Below, piece by piece: positions 18,242-27,562 of a DNA stretch of 64,000 nucleotides. Positions within the stretch are counted from its first letter, which is position 1. Each line of letters opens with the position of its first letter. Source of the stretch: Alistipes sp. (lineage in GTDB: Bacteria > Bacteroidota > Bacteroidia > Bacteroidales > Rikenellaceae); assembly GCA_022782405.1 (NCBI GenBank), contig JALFNK010000008.1, positions 149,554 to 213,553 on the forward strand, in the 5' to 3' direction. The notes under the pieces are model-generated. The model searched no databases, was not told the origin of the DNA, and saw nothing but the letters and a program-made list of their open reading frames with translations. Made by a program: the position numbers and the translations under genes.

Positions 18242-19669
18242 ATGAAAAAACTGCTGCTTGCCCTGTTGTTCATCTTCGGCTGGCTCGGCGTTCGGGCCGC
18301 CGGCGGCGAGACGGTCCGCGGCCGCGTCCTCTGCGACGGCCGCGGCGTCGAAGGGGTTTGGGTATCCGACGGCGTCGGATTCGCCCGGACCGACAAAAAG
18401 GGCGTCTACACGCTCCCGACCGACGCCGACAGCCGCTTTGTCTTCGTCTGCGTCCCCGCAGGCTACGACGCACCCGTCGAAGGGGGTGTCGTCCGTTTCC
18501 ACCACCCGTTGCCGGCCGGTGATGCCGCGTGCGACTTCACGCTGCTCCGCCGCAAGGGCGACGACCGGCGCTATAACCTGGCGGTCATCGCCGATCCGCA
18601 GATCTGGTTCCGCAAGGAGTTCCCGCAGTTCGAGGCCTCGATGGAGGACCTCGCCGGGACGGTCCGCAGCCTCGGCGTCCCCGTCCAGGGGCTCTGCTGC
18701 GGCGACATCACGGCCGTGGACCACTCCTTCTACGGCTCCTACAACGAAATCGTCGCCCGCACGGGCATCCCCTTCCGCTACGTCATGGGCAACCACGACA
18801 TGACCCTCTACGGGCGTTCGCACGAGAGCTCCTTCACGAAGTTCGAGGCCACCTACGGCCCCTGCTACTACTCCTTCGACATCGGCCGCATCCACTATGT
18901 GATGCTCAACGACAACTTTTACATCGGCCGCGACTACTTCTATATCGGCTACCTCGACGAACGGCAGCTGCGCTGGCTCGAACGCGACCTGGAGCACGTC
19001 GAGCCGGGCCGCACGGTCGTCGTCTGCCTGCACATCCCCACCTCGTGCGAGAAGCGCGACCGGGATCAGTTCTCCTATGCGGGCATCAGCGAGACGATGA
19101 CCAACCATCCGGCGCTCTACAAGCTGCTCGAACCCTACAACGTCCACATCCTTTCGGGCCACACCCATACGACCTCCAACCAGCAGATCACCCCGCACCT
19201 CTACGAGCACGTCATCCCGGCGTTGAGCGGTGCCTGGTGGCAGGGTCCGCTCTGCACCGACGGCACGCCGGCCGGATACGCACTCTTCGAGATCGAGGGC
19301 GACAGCATCCGCTGGCACTACCGTTCGACGGGCCGGCCGGCCGACTACCAGATCCGCCTCTACGACGGACGCCAGATCCCGCAGTTCGCCGGCTACGCCG
19401 TGGCCAATATCTGGGCCAGCGATCCTTCGTGGCGTGTCGAGTTCTTCATCGACGGCGTGAAGTGCGGCGAAGCGGAGCGTTTCAAGACCCTCGATCCCGA
19501 CGCCCAAAGGCTCTACGGCAACAAGGAGGCGCTGGAGCACAAATGGATCTCGGCAACCCCTGCGGATCACTTCTACCGCGTGCCGCTGCCCGACGGCGCC
19601 CGCCGCATCGAGGTGGTGGCCACCGACCGCTTCGGACAGACGAGCCGAGCGGCAATCGACACCGAATAA
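18242..19669 (+). CDS. Calcineurin-like phosphoesterase with N- and C-terminal accessory domains
   Basis: 475 residues, with a signal peptide ending VRAAG near residue 20. Residues about 22-100 form an Ig-like domain (VRGRVLCDGRGVEGVWVSDGV), consistent with MetallophosN. The metallophosphoesterase core follows: NLAVIADPQ, LCCGDIT, MGNHDMTLYG, CLHIPTS and SGHTHTTSN supply the metal ligands. The first motif is DPQ rather than the common DxH. The C-terminal about 140 residues (IRWHYRSTGRP...QIRLYDG...VEVVATDRFGQTS) fit MetallophosC. The start at 18242 was chosen because it gives the signal peptide; the frame is open far upstream inside the previous gene. Its likely role is periplasmic cleavage of a phosphoester or phosphodiester on the imported glycan. 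The substrate is unknown. Confidence 0.85.
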   Translation: MKKLLLALLFIFGWLGVRAAGGETVRGRVLCDGRGVEGVWVSDGVGFARTDKKGVYTLPTDADSRFVFVCVPAGYDAPVEGGVVRFHHPLPAGDAACDFTLLRRKGDDRRYNLAVIADPQIWFRKEFPQFEASMEDLAGTVRSLGVPVQGLCCGDITAVDHSFYGSYNEIVARTGIPFRYVMGNHDMTLYGRSHESSFTKFEATYGPCYYSFDIGRIHYVMLNDNFYIGRDYFYIGYLDERQLRWLERDLEHVEPGRTVVVCLHIPTSCEKRDRDQFSYAGISETMTNHPALYKLLEPYNVHILSGHTHTTSNQQITPHLYEHVIPALSGAWWQGPLCTDGTPAGYALFEIEGDSIRWHYRSTGRPADYQIRLYDGRQIPQFAGYAVANIWASDPSWRVEFFIDGVKCGEAERFKTLDPDAQRLYGNKEALEHKWISATPADHFYRVPLPDGARRIEVVATDRFGQTSRAAIDTE

Positions 19670-19702
19670 ACCCTTCAAGACCCGGAAACATATCAGAAAA
19701 AC

Positions 19703-21019
19703 ATGAAAAGAGAACTGTTTGCAGCCCTGATGCTGCTTGCCGCGGCTGCCGGCTCCGGATGCCAGGAGCCCGCCGCGCCCGTGAAACCCAAACTCATGTG
19801 GCTCGACTGCTCGGCCAACTGGGAGCGCTTCAGCTACCCCGATTCGATCCGCTACTATGTGGACAAGTGCCGCGAGGCGGGCATGACGGCCCTCGTACTC
19901 GACATCAAGGGCACCTCGAGCGAAGTGGTCTACCCGAGCGAGTTCGCCCCGCAGCTCAAGGAGTGGAAGGGTATCGTACGCCCCGACTTCGACTTCATCG
20001 GCACCTTCACCGAGGCGGCACACAAGGCCGGCATGGAGATCTACGGAGCGTTCAACACCTTCGCCGAGGGACACGGGATCTTCCGCCGCGGACTCATCTA
20101 TGACGGGCATCCCGAATGGCAGGCCATCAACTACCTGCCGGGCAAGGGGCTCACCCCGCAGCTGGATATTCCCGGCAAGACGGTGCTCTTCACCAATCCG
20201 GCGCTGCCCGAGGTGCAGGAGCATGCGATCGCCCTCTTCAGGGAGGTGGCCTCCAAATACGATCTAGACGGCATCATCCTCGACCGCGCACGCTACGACA
20301 ACATCATGTCCGATTTTTCGGACTTTTCGCGCAAGGCCTTCGAGGCCTATATCGGACAGAAGCTCGAGCGCTTCCCCGAGGATATCTACACCTGGGAGGA
20401 GGACGGCGACGGCGGTTGGAAACGCACCGACGGCCCGTACTTCAGGAAGTGGATCGAGTGGCGCGCCTCCGTAATCTACGACTTCTTCCGCCGCACGCGC
20501 GAGGAGCTGCGCAAGGTCGATCCCGAGCTGAAGTTCGGTGCCTATACCGGGGCCTGGTACCCCTCCTATTATGAGGTGGGCGTGAACTGGGCCAGCCAAA
20601 CCTACGACCCCTCGCAGGATTTCGACTGGGCGACACCCGAGTACCGGAACTACGGTTACGCCGAACTGCTCGATCTCTACACCAACGGCAACTACTACTG
20701 GAACGTTACGCTCGACGAATACCGCCGCAGCAACGGCCTGCACCGCAACGAGACCGACAGCGAGGTTTCGACGGGCGAGCACCTCTGCGTCGAGGGCGGC
20801 TGCCGCTACTCGCGCCGGCTGTTGGGCGGACACCCCTTCTACGGAGGCATGTACGTCGAGGACTACAAGCGCGACACCACGCAGTTCAAGCGCGCCGTGG
20901 AGATGAACCTCCGCGAGTCGGACGGCCTGATGGTCTTCGACATCGTGCACATCATCCAGCGCGACTGGTGGGGTCCCCTCGGGCGGGCCATCGCCGCCGC
21001 GGAAGCCGACCGGCAGTAA
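19703..21019 (+). CDS. GHL10/DigH-like TIM-barrel glycoside hydrolase, lipoprotein (paralogue C)
   Basis: 438 residues with a lipoprotein signal (GSGC, Cys20). It is closer to paralogue A than to B: PDSIRYY, EWKG, FPEDIY-W, GPYFRKWIEWRASVI and FDIVHIIQRDWW have direct counterparts in A (PDSIRYY, EWKG, FPEDILRW, GPLFRRWIEWRASVI, FDIVHIIDRDWW). The acidic core is LDGIILDRARYDNIMSDFS, and GAYTGAWYPSYYEVGVNWAS is also present. A duplication of A after the operon formed, or an old tandem with genes inserted between, would explain the arrangement. It is the last gene of the operon, 22 bases before the terminator hairpin. Substrate unknown. Confidence 0.8.
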   Translation: MKRELFAALMLLAAAAGSGCQEPAAPVKPKLMWLDCSANWERFSYPDSIRYYVDKCREAGMTALVLDIKGTSSEVVYPSEFAPQLKEWKGIVRPDFDFIGTFTEAAHKAGMEIYGAFNTFAEGHGIFRRGLIYDGHPEWQAINYLPGKGLTPQLDIPGKTVLFTNPALPEVQEHAIALFREVASKYDLDGIILDRARYDNIMSDFSDFSRKAFEAYIGQKLERFPEDIYTWEEDGDGGWKRTDGPYFRKWIEWRASVIYDFFRRTREELRKVDPELKFGAYTGAWYPSYYEVGVNWASQTYDPSQDFDWATPEYRNYGYAELLDLYTNGNYYWNVTLDEYRRSNGLHRNETDSEVSTGEHLCVEGGCRYSRRLLGGHPFYGGMYVEDYKRDTTQFKRAVEMNLRESDGLMVFDIVHIIQRDWWGPLGRAIAAAEADRQ

Positions 21020-21041
21020 TACGTTCTTCCAACAACGTCCG

Positions 21042-21073
21042 AAGATGCACCACATTTGGTGCATCTTTTTTTT
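21042..21073 (+). terminator. Terminator of the carbohydrate operon
   Basis: AAGATGCACCA-CATT-TGGTGCATCTT followed by a run of Ts. The 9-bp GC-containing core is extended by A-T pairs. It closes the operon that began at the 7012-7041 promoter. Confidence 0.92.
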
Positions 21074-21232
21074 AGGTTTCAAGGAAACCTGTGCAGAGAT
21101 CTGCTCCCACGCCGACATTTTAAGGTCACTTTCGGAAAGTTCAGCGCAAAAATGAGACACTTCAATCGTTTCTAGATCCAATACGCTATTCGACACGCTA
21201 TCTTCGCTTTCCAAAATAAACTTTTCAACACC

Positions 21233-24200
21233 ATGTTTCAGGCCATAGTTCGTTTTGCAGTTACAAAAAAACTGTTCATCGGCATAACTACGCTGTTTTT
21301 ACTCGCAAGCGGTATATATTCGATGCTCACACTCCCGGTAGACGCTGTTCCAGACATCACCAATAACCAAGTTCAAATAGTAACGGTCTCTCCGACGCTG
21401 GCCCCTCAGGAGGTCGAGCAGCTCATCACATTTCCTATTGAGATCGCCATGAGCAACATTATGAATGTTGTAGAAATCCGTTCCGTATCACGCTTCGGAC
21501 TGTCTGTCGTCACTGTCGTTTTCAAGGAGAGTGTTCCAATACTCGACGCACGTCAACTGATAAACGAACAGATACAAACAGTTGCAGGAGAGATCCCCCC
21601 AGAGCTGGGAACTCCCGAGATGATGCCCATCACAACAGGTCTGGGCGAAATCTACCAATACACGCTTGAAGTTGCCCCCGGATATGAAAAGCGCTATGAT
21701 CCGATGGAACTGCGAACAATCCAAGACTGGATCGTAAAGCGCCAGCTCTCGGGAATCCCGGGCATCGTCGAAATCAACAGCTTCGGAGGCTATCTCAAAC
21801 AATATGAGGTCGCCGTTGATCCCGATGCGCTGTACTCTCTTAACATTACGATCGGAGATGTGTTCGAAGCATTGAGCCGCAACAACCAGAACACCGGCGG
21901 CAGCTACATCGAAAAAGTTAATCGAGCCTATTATATCCGGTCCGAAGGTATGATTTCATCACTTGACGATATTGGGAATATTGTTGTAGCTAATCGTGGA
22001 GGAATCCCTATTCATATCAGCGACGTGGGAAGTGTGAAATTCGGATCAGCCAAACGCTTCGGAGCCATGACGCGTGACGGCAAAGGTGAATGCGTGGGTG
22101 GAATCGCTATGATGCTCAAAGGGGCCAATGCCAACGTGGTCACCAAGGAACTGAAAGCCCGTGTCGAAAAGATCCAGAAGATGTTGCCGGAAGGGGTGTC
22201 AATCAGTCCGTACTTAAACCGTTCAGAACTGGTCAGCCGCAATATCTCCACCGTTATACGCAATTTAGTAGAGGGAGCGATCATCGTATTTCTTGTACTG
22301 ATCATTTTCCTGGGTAATATCCGCGCCGGGTTAATAGTAGCCTCTGTCATTCCCCTAGCCATGCTCTTCGCATTCATCCTCATGCGCATATTTGGTGTAT
22401 CTGCCAACCTGATGAGTCTCGGAGCTATAGACTTTGGCATCGTCGTTGACGGCTCTATTGTCATTGTTGAGGGGATTCTCGCACACCTGTACAGCCGCTC
22501 AAGTTATGGCTTGACCCTCTCACGCGAAGAGATGAATACACGGATCATTGCAGGCGCTGGAAACGTAGTGCGATCTGCCACATTTGCAGTCATCATCATC
22601 TTGATTGTCTTCTTCCCGATTCTGACACTAACAGGAATCGAAGGCAAATACTTTACACCCATGGCCAAGACCCTCGTATTCTGTATCATCGGAGCTCTTA
22701 TTCTCTCCTTGACCTATGTTCCGATGATGTCTTCGCTCTTTCTTAACCACCATATAAGTGCCAAGCCAACATTCGCAGACCGATTCTTCGAACACTTAAA
22801 CCGAATATACCAGAAAGGGCTGACTCTTTGCCTGAAATTCAGCTGGGCGACAGTAGGAGTTGCCGTCGCGGCATTCATCGGCAGCCTAATGCTCTTTACG
22901 CGACTGGGTGCAGAGTTTATCCCCACGCTTGACGAAGGCGATTTTGCAATGCAGATGACCCTTCCAGCTGGAAGTTCATTGTCTCAAAGCATTGCAATCT
23001 CAGAGAAAGCCGAAAAAATATTGATGAATAACTTCCCAGAAATCCGTCATGTAGTGGCAAAAATCGGAACCGCAGAGGTTCCGACAGACCCCATGGCAGT
23101 AGAGGATGCCGATATCATGATTGTCATGAAGCCCTTCAAAGAGTGGACGAGCGCCTTGTCGCGTGCTGAAATGGTTGAGAAGATGAAAGCATCTCTCGAT
23201 ACCATTTCTGGGGCAGAGTTTAACTTCAGCCAGCCTATACAGTTGCGGTTCAATGAGCTGATGACCGGCGCCAAGGCTGATATTGCCATCAAACTCTACG
23301 GCGAAGATATGGCTGAGTTATATACCAAGGCCCGGGAAGCTGCAAAATATGTCGAACAGGTACCTGGAGCTGCCGATGTTTTGGTTGAGCAGGCCATGGG
23401 TTTACCGCAACTTGTAGTGAATTACAACCGATCGAAAATTGCTCGATATGGCATAAACATCGAAGAACTAAACAGCATCATTCGATCCGCCTATGCCGGC
23501 GAGACCGCAGGAACGGTCTTCGAAAATGAACGCCGTTTTGATCTGGTCGTACGCCTTGACCAACAAAAAGTTGCCGATCTGAATCTTGACAAACTGTTTA
23601 TCCGCACGGCTGAAGGAATACAGATTCCTGTCAGCGAGGTCGCTACCATCGATTTGGTAAACGGTCCTCTGCAAATCAATCGTGATGCGACTAAAAGGCG
23701 CGTAGTAATCGGCGTGAATGTCCGGGATGCCGATATACAACAAGTAGTATCGGATATCCGACGTACGCTAGAGCAGAATATCACCCTCAAATCGGGCTAC
23801 TACTTTGAATATGGAGGACAGTTTGAAAACCTGCAAAATGCAATAAAAACATTACTTGTTGTGATTCCAGTTGCCCTGTTGCTGATCCTGCTGTTGCTCT
23901 TTTTTGCATTCAAAAGCATAACATACACATTGGTAGTCTTTTCAACCGTACCATTATCCCTGATTGGAGGTGTGCTGGCATTATGGTTACGAGGACTTCC
24001 GTTCAGTATCTCTGCCGGAGTAGGTTTTATCGCTTTGTTTGGTGTTGCTGTACTTAATGGTATTCTTATGATCAATCATTTCAATGCTTTGCGCGATACG
24101 TCACTTTATCATCTGTCAACGCGCCGCATTATCATGCGCGGTGCATCACACCTGCTGCGCCCCGTATTTCTCACGGGATTGGTTGCATCACTGGGTTTCG

Positions 24201-25543
24201 TGCCAATGGCCATTGCCTCTACGGCCGGAGCGGAGGTGCAGCGGCCATTAGCCACGGTTGTCATCGGAGGCCTCATCGTTTCAACACTGCTCACCCTATT
24301 CGTAGTTCCCGTGTTCTACCAAATCGTGGCATCGGCCGTTCTCCTGACACGTCAGGCGGTAATCCGCAGACTCTTTCCGTTCCTGCTTCCGGCATTGATG
24401 CTGCTAATCCCCACGAATAGCCAAGCACAGCAACCCATGACGCTCAACGAAGCGATTGCTCTGGCCATCGACAATCATCCCCGAATCAAGACCGCCGAAG
24501 CCTCTGTGGAGCGGACCAAGGCCATGCGCGGAGAGTCGTGGGAACTAGCCCCCACAACGATTGACTACTCCTTCGGACAACTCAACGGTACGCAGCGCAA
24601 CGACCGAGCGATCAGCATCACGCAATCCTTCGGATCGTTACTAACCCCCTTCTACAAGAATGCGTTAGTCAAACGACAGACCGAGACCGGGATCCTCTAT
24701 GAAGAACTCATCCGGCGTGAGATCATAGCAGAGGTCAAACGTGCATGGTCCTACTATCTCTATACCCAGGAACTTTGTGATATTTATGCTGACCAGAACG
24801 ACCTGGCATCGGAACTTGCACGAACGAGTAAAATCCGCTATGAACAGGGTGACATCACCCAATTGGAGCGAAGTATGACAATCACAATGGCTAACGAGAT
24901 GCGTAATAAACTTTTCCAAGCGCAAGAGGAGCACAAAATTGCCTCTGCTCGTTTACAGTGGGCATGTTATGCCGATACCCCGATCATGCCGGCGGATACC
25001 ACTCTAGTCCGTTTCGACCTGCCAAACGAGGTCACGGCAGAGCTCCACCAGAACTATTTCAACTCACAGGTCAGAGCAGCAGATGCCCTCACTAAAGTGG
25101 AGAAAAGCCGCTTCTTTCCGGAGTTATCCCTCGGGTACCAGCGACAGAACATTCTTCCTGACAAAGGCTTGAACGCTTATGTCGTCGGCGCCTCGTTCCC
25201 AATCTTCTTCAACACGCAACGCAGTCGAATCCGCCAAGCCAAGATGGATGCTTACATAGCTCGCAACAATGCTGAAATCAACATGCGAACATTGAATAAT
25301 CGTATGACGGAGTTACAGGCAAATCTTCGTCAATATAGCGAGAGGTTATGTTATTATGTCAGTGCTGCGCTCCCAGAGGCCAAGGAGCTGATACGCGCGG
25401 CAAGACTCCAACTGACCCACAACGAAACGAGCGTCGCAGAGTACATTATGAGCATGAACACGGCACTGGAAATCCGTCGCGCGTATGTTGAAACACTAAA
25501 CCAATACAACATTACGGTCCTTGAATACGAACTATACAGATAA
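21233..25543 (+). CDS. CusA/CzcA-type heavy-metal RND pump fused to a TolC-like outer-membrane factor
   Basis: 1436 residues. Residues 1 to about 1040 form an HME-RND pump: an N-terminal span after FAVTKK, porter domains, then the TM4 proton-relay motif with Asp400, Asp406 and Glu413 (IDFGIVVDGSIVIVEG). The residue after Glu is Gly instead of the usual Asn. Residues 1066-1436 are a TolC/CusC-like outer-membrane factor (MTLNEAIALAIDNHPRIKTAEASVERTK; coiled-coil helices). At the junction lies a signal-peptide-like stretch, RRLFPFLLPALMLLIP, ending SQA-QQ at 1065/1066. Expected substrate: Cu(I)/Ag(I) or Zn/Co/Cd; methionine relay residues were not checked. The gene is AT-richer than its surroundings. 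A near-consensus TATCTTCG lies at 21199-21206 upstream, without a good -33. Confidence 0.92.
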   Translation: MFQAIVRFAVTKKLFIGITTLFLLASGIYSMLTLPVDAVPDITNNQVQIVTVSPTLAPQEVEQLITFPIEIAMSNIMNVVEIRSVSRFGLSVVTVVFKESVPILDARQLINEQIQTVAGEIPPELGTPEMMPITTGLGEIYQYTLEVAPGYEKRYDPMELRTIQDWIVKRQLSGIPGIVEINSFGGYLKQYEVAVDPDALYSLNITIGDVFEALSRNNQNTGGSYIEKVNRAYYIRSEGMISSLDDIGNIVVANRGGIPIHISDVGSVKFGSAKRFGAMTRDGKGECVGGIAMMLKGANANVVTKELKARVEKIQKMLPEGVSISPYLNRSELVSRNISTVIRNLVEGAIIVFLVLIIFLGNIRAGLIVASVIPLAMLFAFILMRIFGVSANLMSLGAIDFGIVVDGSIVIVEGILAHLYSRSSYGLTLSREEMNTRIIAGAGNVVRSATFAVIIILIVFFPILTLTGIEGKYFTPMAKTLVFCIIGALILSLTYVPMMSSLFLNHHISAKPTFADRFFEHLNRIYQKGLTLCLKFSWATVGVAVAAFIGSLMLFTRLGAEFIPTLDEGDFAMQMTLPAGSSLSQSIAISEKAEKILMNNFPEIRHVVAKIGTAEVPTDPMAVEDADIMIVMKPFKEWTSALSRAEMVEKMKASLDTISGAEFNFSQPIQLRFNELMTGAKADIAIKLYGEDMAELYTKAREAAKYVEQVPGAADVLVEQAMGLPQLVVNYNRSKIARYGINIEELNSIIRSAYAGETAGTVFENERRFDLVVRLDQQKVADLNLDKLFIRTAEGIQIPVSEVATIDLVNGPLQINRDATKRRVVIGVNVRDADIQQVVSDIRRTLEQNITLKSGYYFEYGGQFENLQNAIKTLLVVIPVALLLILLLLFFAFKSITYTLVVFSTVPLSLIGGVLALWLRGLPFSISAGVGFIALFGVAVLNGILMINHFNALRDTSLYHLSTRRIIMRGASHLLRPVFLTGLVASLGFVPMAIASTAGAEVQRPLATVVIGGLIVSTLLTLFVVPVFYQIVASAVLLTRQAVIRRLFPFLLPALMLLIPTNSQAQQPMTLNEAIALAIDNHPRIKTAEASVERTKAMRGESWELAPTTIDYSFGQLNGTQRNDRAISITQSFGSLLTPFYKNALVKRQTETGILYEELIRREIIAEVKRAWSYYLYTQELCDIYADQNDLASELARTSKIRYEQGDITQLERSMTITMANEMRNKLFQAQEEHKIASARLQWACYADTPIMPADTTLVRFDLPNEVTAELHQNYFNSQVRAADALTKVEKSRFFPELSLGYQRQNILPDKGLNAYVVGASFPIFFNTQRSRIRQAKMDAYIARNNAEINMRTLNNRMTELQANLRQYSERLCYYVSAALPEAKELIRAARLQLTHNETSVAEYIMSMNTALEIRRAYVETLNQYNITVLEYELYR

Positions 25544-25561
25544 CCGATAAATATTTTTGTC

Positions 25562-26470
25562 ATGAAAAAAATACTTATTCCGTGCATTGCTTTTTTAGGT
25601 GCTTGTTCTAACCAGAATACGGTGCCAGCATCGATCCCATCAGCTAATGTTATAGTAGAGCGAGCAGATACTAGCAAGAAAACCTCCGTTGATACACCGG
25701 CCTCGAATGTTGATGTGACATCAGGCGCAACAGCCGTTCCCAACCGTACCTCCTTTAATGGTATTCTTGTTACAACCCCTCAAAATCATGCCACTGTAAC
25801 CTTAACCCTAGGAGGTTCCATTCGTAACACATCACTGTTGCCGGGCACCTATGTAAAACAGGGAGATGTTTTGGCAACTCTTGAGAATCCTGAATTTATA
25901 ACTCTGCAGCAGACTTATTTGGACACTCATGCTCAGCATGAGTATTTGCGGGCCGAATACTGCCGTCAACAAACTCTCGCTCAAGAAGAGGCCTCGTCAC
26001 AAAAACGGTTTCAACAAAGCAAGGCAGAGTACTTATCGATGCGTAGCCGCATGGATGCGGCAGCAGCCCAACTCTCTCTGCTGGGAATTGACACGACACA
26101 TCTGCTGAACAAAGGTATCGCACCGTATCTTGATATTAAGGCTCCGATCAGCGGTTACGTCGCCGACGTGAAGATGAATATTGGGAAGCATTTCAGTGCA
26201 GGAGACCCTTTCTGCGAAATTGTGAATAAAAATGATCTGATGCTATGTCTGACAGCATATGAGAAGGACTTGATTCACCTGAATGTAGATGACCGCGTCG
26301 AATTCTCCGTCAACGGACTAAACGGGCAACTTTTTCATGGAGCAATCTCAATGATAGGCCAACAAGTTAACAGCGAAAACCGCTCCATCGAGGTCTATGT
26401 CCGCATCACGGAACAGAATCCGCAGTTCCGTCCTGGAATGTATGCGACAGCACAAGTGTTCCGCAAATAA
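25562..26470 (+). CDS. RND periplasmic adaptor (membrane-fusion) lipoprotein
   Basis: 302 residues, with a short lipoprotein signal (FLGAC, Cys15). A low-complexity linker runs to about 60. Then come the split lipoyl/barrel-sandwich halves (VTLTLGGSIRN...LPGTYVKQGDVLATLENPEF and YLDIKAPISGYVADVKMNIGKHFSAGDPFCEI) around a helical hairpin (about 118-180). A beta-barrel follows to the end (DLMLCLTAYEKDLIHLNVDDRVEFSV...RPGMYATAQVFRK). It is shorter than CusB or CzcB (about 380-400 residues). It lacks the membrane-proximal C-terminal domain and any His-rich metal-binding extension. It starts 18 bases after the pump gene, so the two are co-expressed parts of one efflux complex. Confidence 0.88.
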   Translation: MKKILIPCIAFLGACSNQNTVPASIPSANVIVERADTSKKTSVDTPASNVDVTSGATAVPNRTSFNGILVTTPQNHATVTLTLGGSIRNTSLLPGTYVKQGDVLATLENPEFITLQQTYLDTHAQHEYLRAEYCRQQTLAQEEASSQKRFQQSKAEYLSMRSRMDAAAAQLSLLGIDTTHLLNKGIAPYLDIKAPISGYVADVKMNIGKHFSAGDPFCEIVNKNDLMLCLTAYEKDLIHLNVDDRVEFSVNGLNGQLFHGAISMIGQQVNSENRSIEVYVRITEQNPQFRPGMYATAQVFRK

Positions 26471-26485
26471 TGTTATTTTTGCAGC

Positions 26486-27562
26486 ATGAAAGCGCATCGC
26501 TCATTCAAAGACAAATATTTATTATCCACGCTGATTGTTTCGGCCGTGGTGGCTGTCCTTACTCATTTTCCCGAGGTGCTTTCACTTTCTGATCATTTTG
26601 AACAACATGCACTGTTTCCAGAAATGAACTATGTGGATGTACTAAACGAAATTCTGTTCACATTCATTTCACTGCTTTTCCTGTTCTGGATCAATACCCG
26701 TATTTTCCGTTTCGGAACTACGTTGGTTCGCGTCACGAAAGGCAAGATAATTCTCTCGTTTCTGTTGACATGGGCTTTCAGCAGCTTGTTGGGACAACTT
26801 TTTGTGTGGCTCCATCACCGGTTTGACATACCCGCTATCGATGCCATGGTACATCATTACCTGCATCCGCTTCGAGACCTGATCATTGCCGGTATTATCG
26901 CCGGGAGCAATTATATCATCCACCTGATTCACAAACAACAATGCATTGTTATCGAGAATGAGGAGCTGCATACGGAAAGCGTGCGGCACCAATATGAATC
27001 GCTCAAGAACCAATTGAATCCACACATGCTTTTCAACTCACTCAATACGCTCCAGTCACTGATTCGCGAATCGCCGTCCAAAGCGCTCGAATATACACAG
27101 GAGCTCTCGCGCGTGCTCCGTTACTCGCTGCAAGATAACGATATGCAGAGCGTATCCCTCGCTGAAGAGATGCAGCATGCCGAAGCCTACATGTTCCTGA
27201 TGAAGATGCGATATGAAGAGAATCTACTCTTCAGTATCAACATCGACGACGACATGGCAGGATTGCATCTGCCGCCAATGTCGATACAGTTGCTGATCGA
27301 GAACGCCATCAAGCATAATGAGATCAGCAACCGAAATCCGTTAACAATATCGATCCACACAGAAGAAGGCCCGGCACTTGTTGTCTGCAACCGCATACAA
27401 GCCAAAAGACAGGCCGCACCTGGCCCCGGCATAGGTCTAGATAATCTAGCCAAACGCTACCGTCTGCTATGGCAGCAAGAGATCCTAATATCGACCGAGA
27501 ACGATATGTTCTACGTCCGACTTCCATTACACCAGCCCGACAATGAAAGCACTCATCATTGA
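26486..27562 (+). CDS. LytS/YehU-type membrane sensor histidine kinase
   Basis: 358 residues. Four hydrophobic spans fill residues 10-150. A short helix follows, then the His_kinase domain LKNQLNPHMLFNSLNTLQSL with phospho-acceptor His180. The HATPase region carries IQLLIENAIKHN (N box) and PGPGIGLDNLAKRY (G box). There is no large periplasmic sensor loop, so any signal is likely sensed in or at the membrane. It starts 15 bases after the adaptor gene and overlaps the response-regulator gene by 20 bases, which implies translational coupling. Its genetic linkage suggests control of the efflux pump genes. Confidence 0.92.
   Translation: MKAHRSFKDKYLLSTLIVSAVVAVLTHFPEVLSLSDHFEQHALFPEMNYVDVLNEILFTFISLLFLFWINTRIFRFGTTLVRVTKGKIILSFLLTWAFSSLLGQLFVWLHHRFDIPAIDAMVHHYLHPLRDLIIAGIIAGSNYIIHLIHKQQCIVIENEELHTESVRHQYESLKNQLNPHMLFNSLNTLQSLIRESPSKALEYTQELSRVLRYSLQDNDMQSVSLAEEMQHAEAYMFLMKMRYEENLLFSINIDDDMAGLHLPPMSIQLLIENAIKHNEISNRNPLTISIHTEEGPALVVCNRIQAKRQAAPGPGIGLDNLAKRYRLLWQQEILISTENDMFYVRLPLHQPDNESTHH

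Noticed and set aside
26474..26481. TATTTTTG resembling a -7 box before the histidine kinase gene
   Set aside because: A transcript start from it would fall at or after the ATG at 26486, and there is no -33 element; the gene is better explained by operon transcription.
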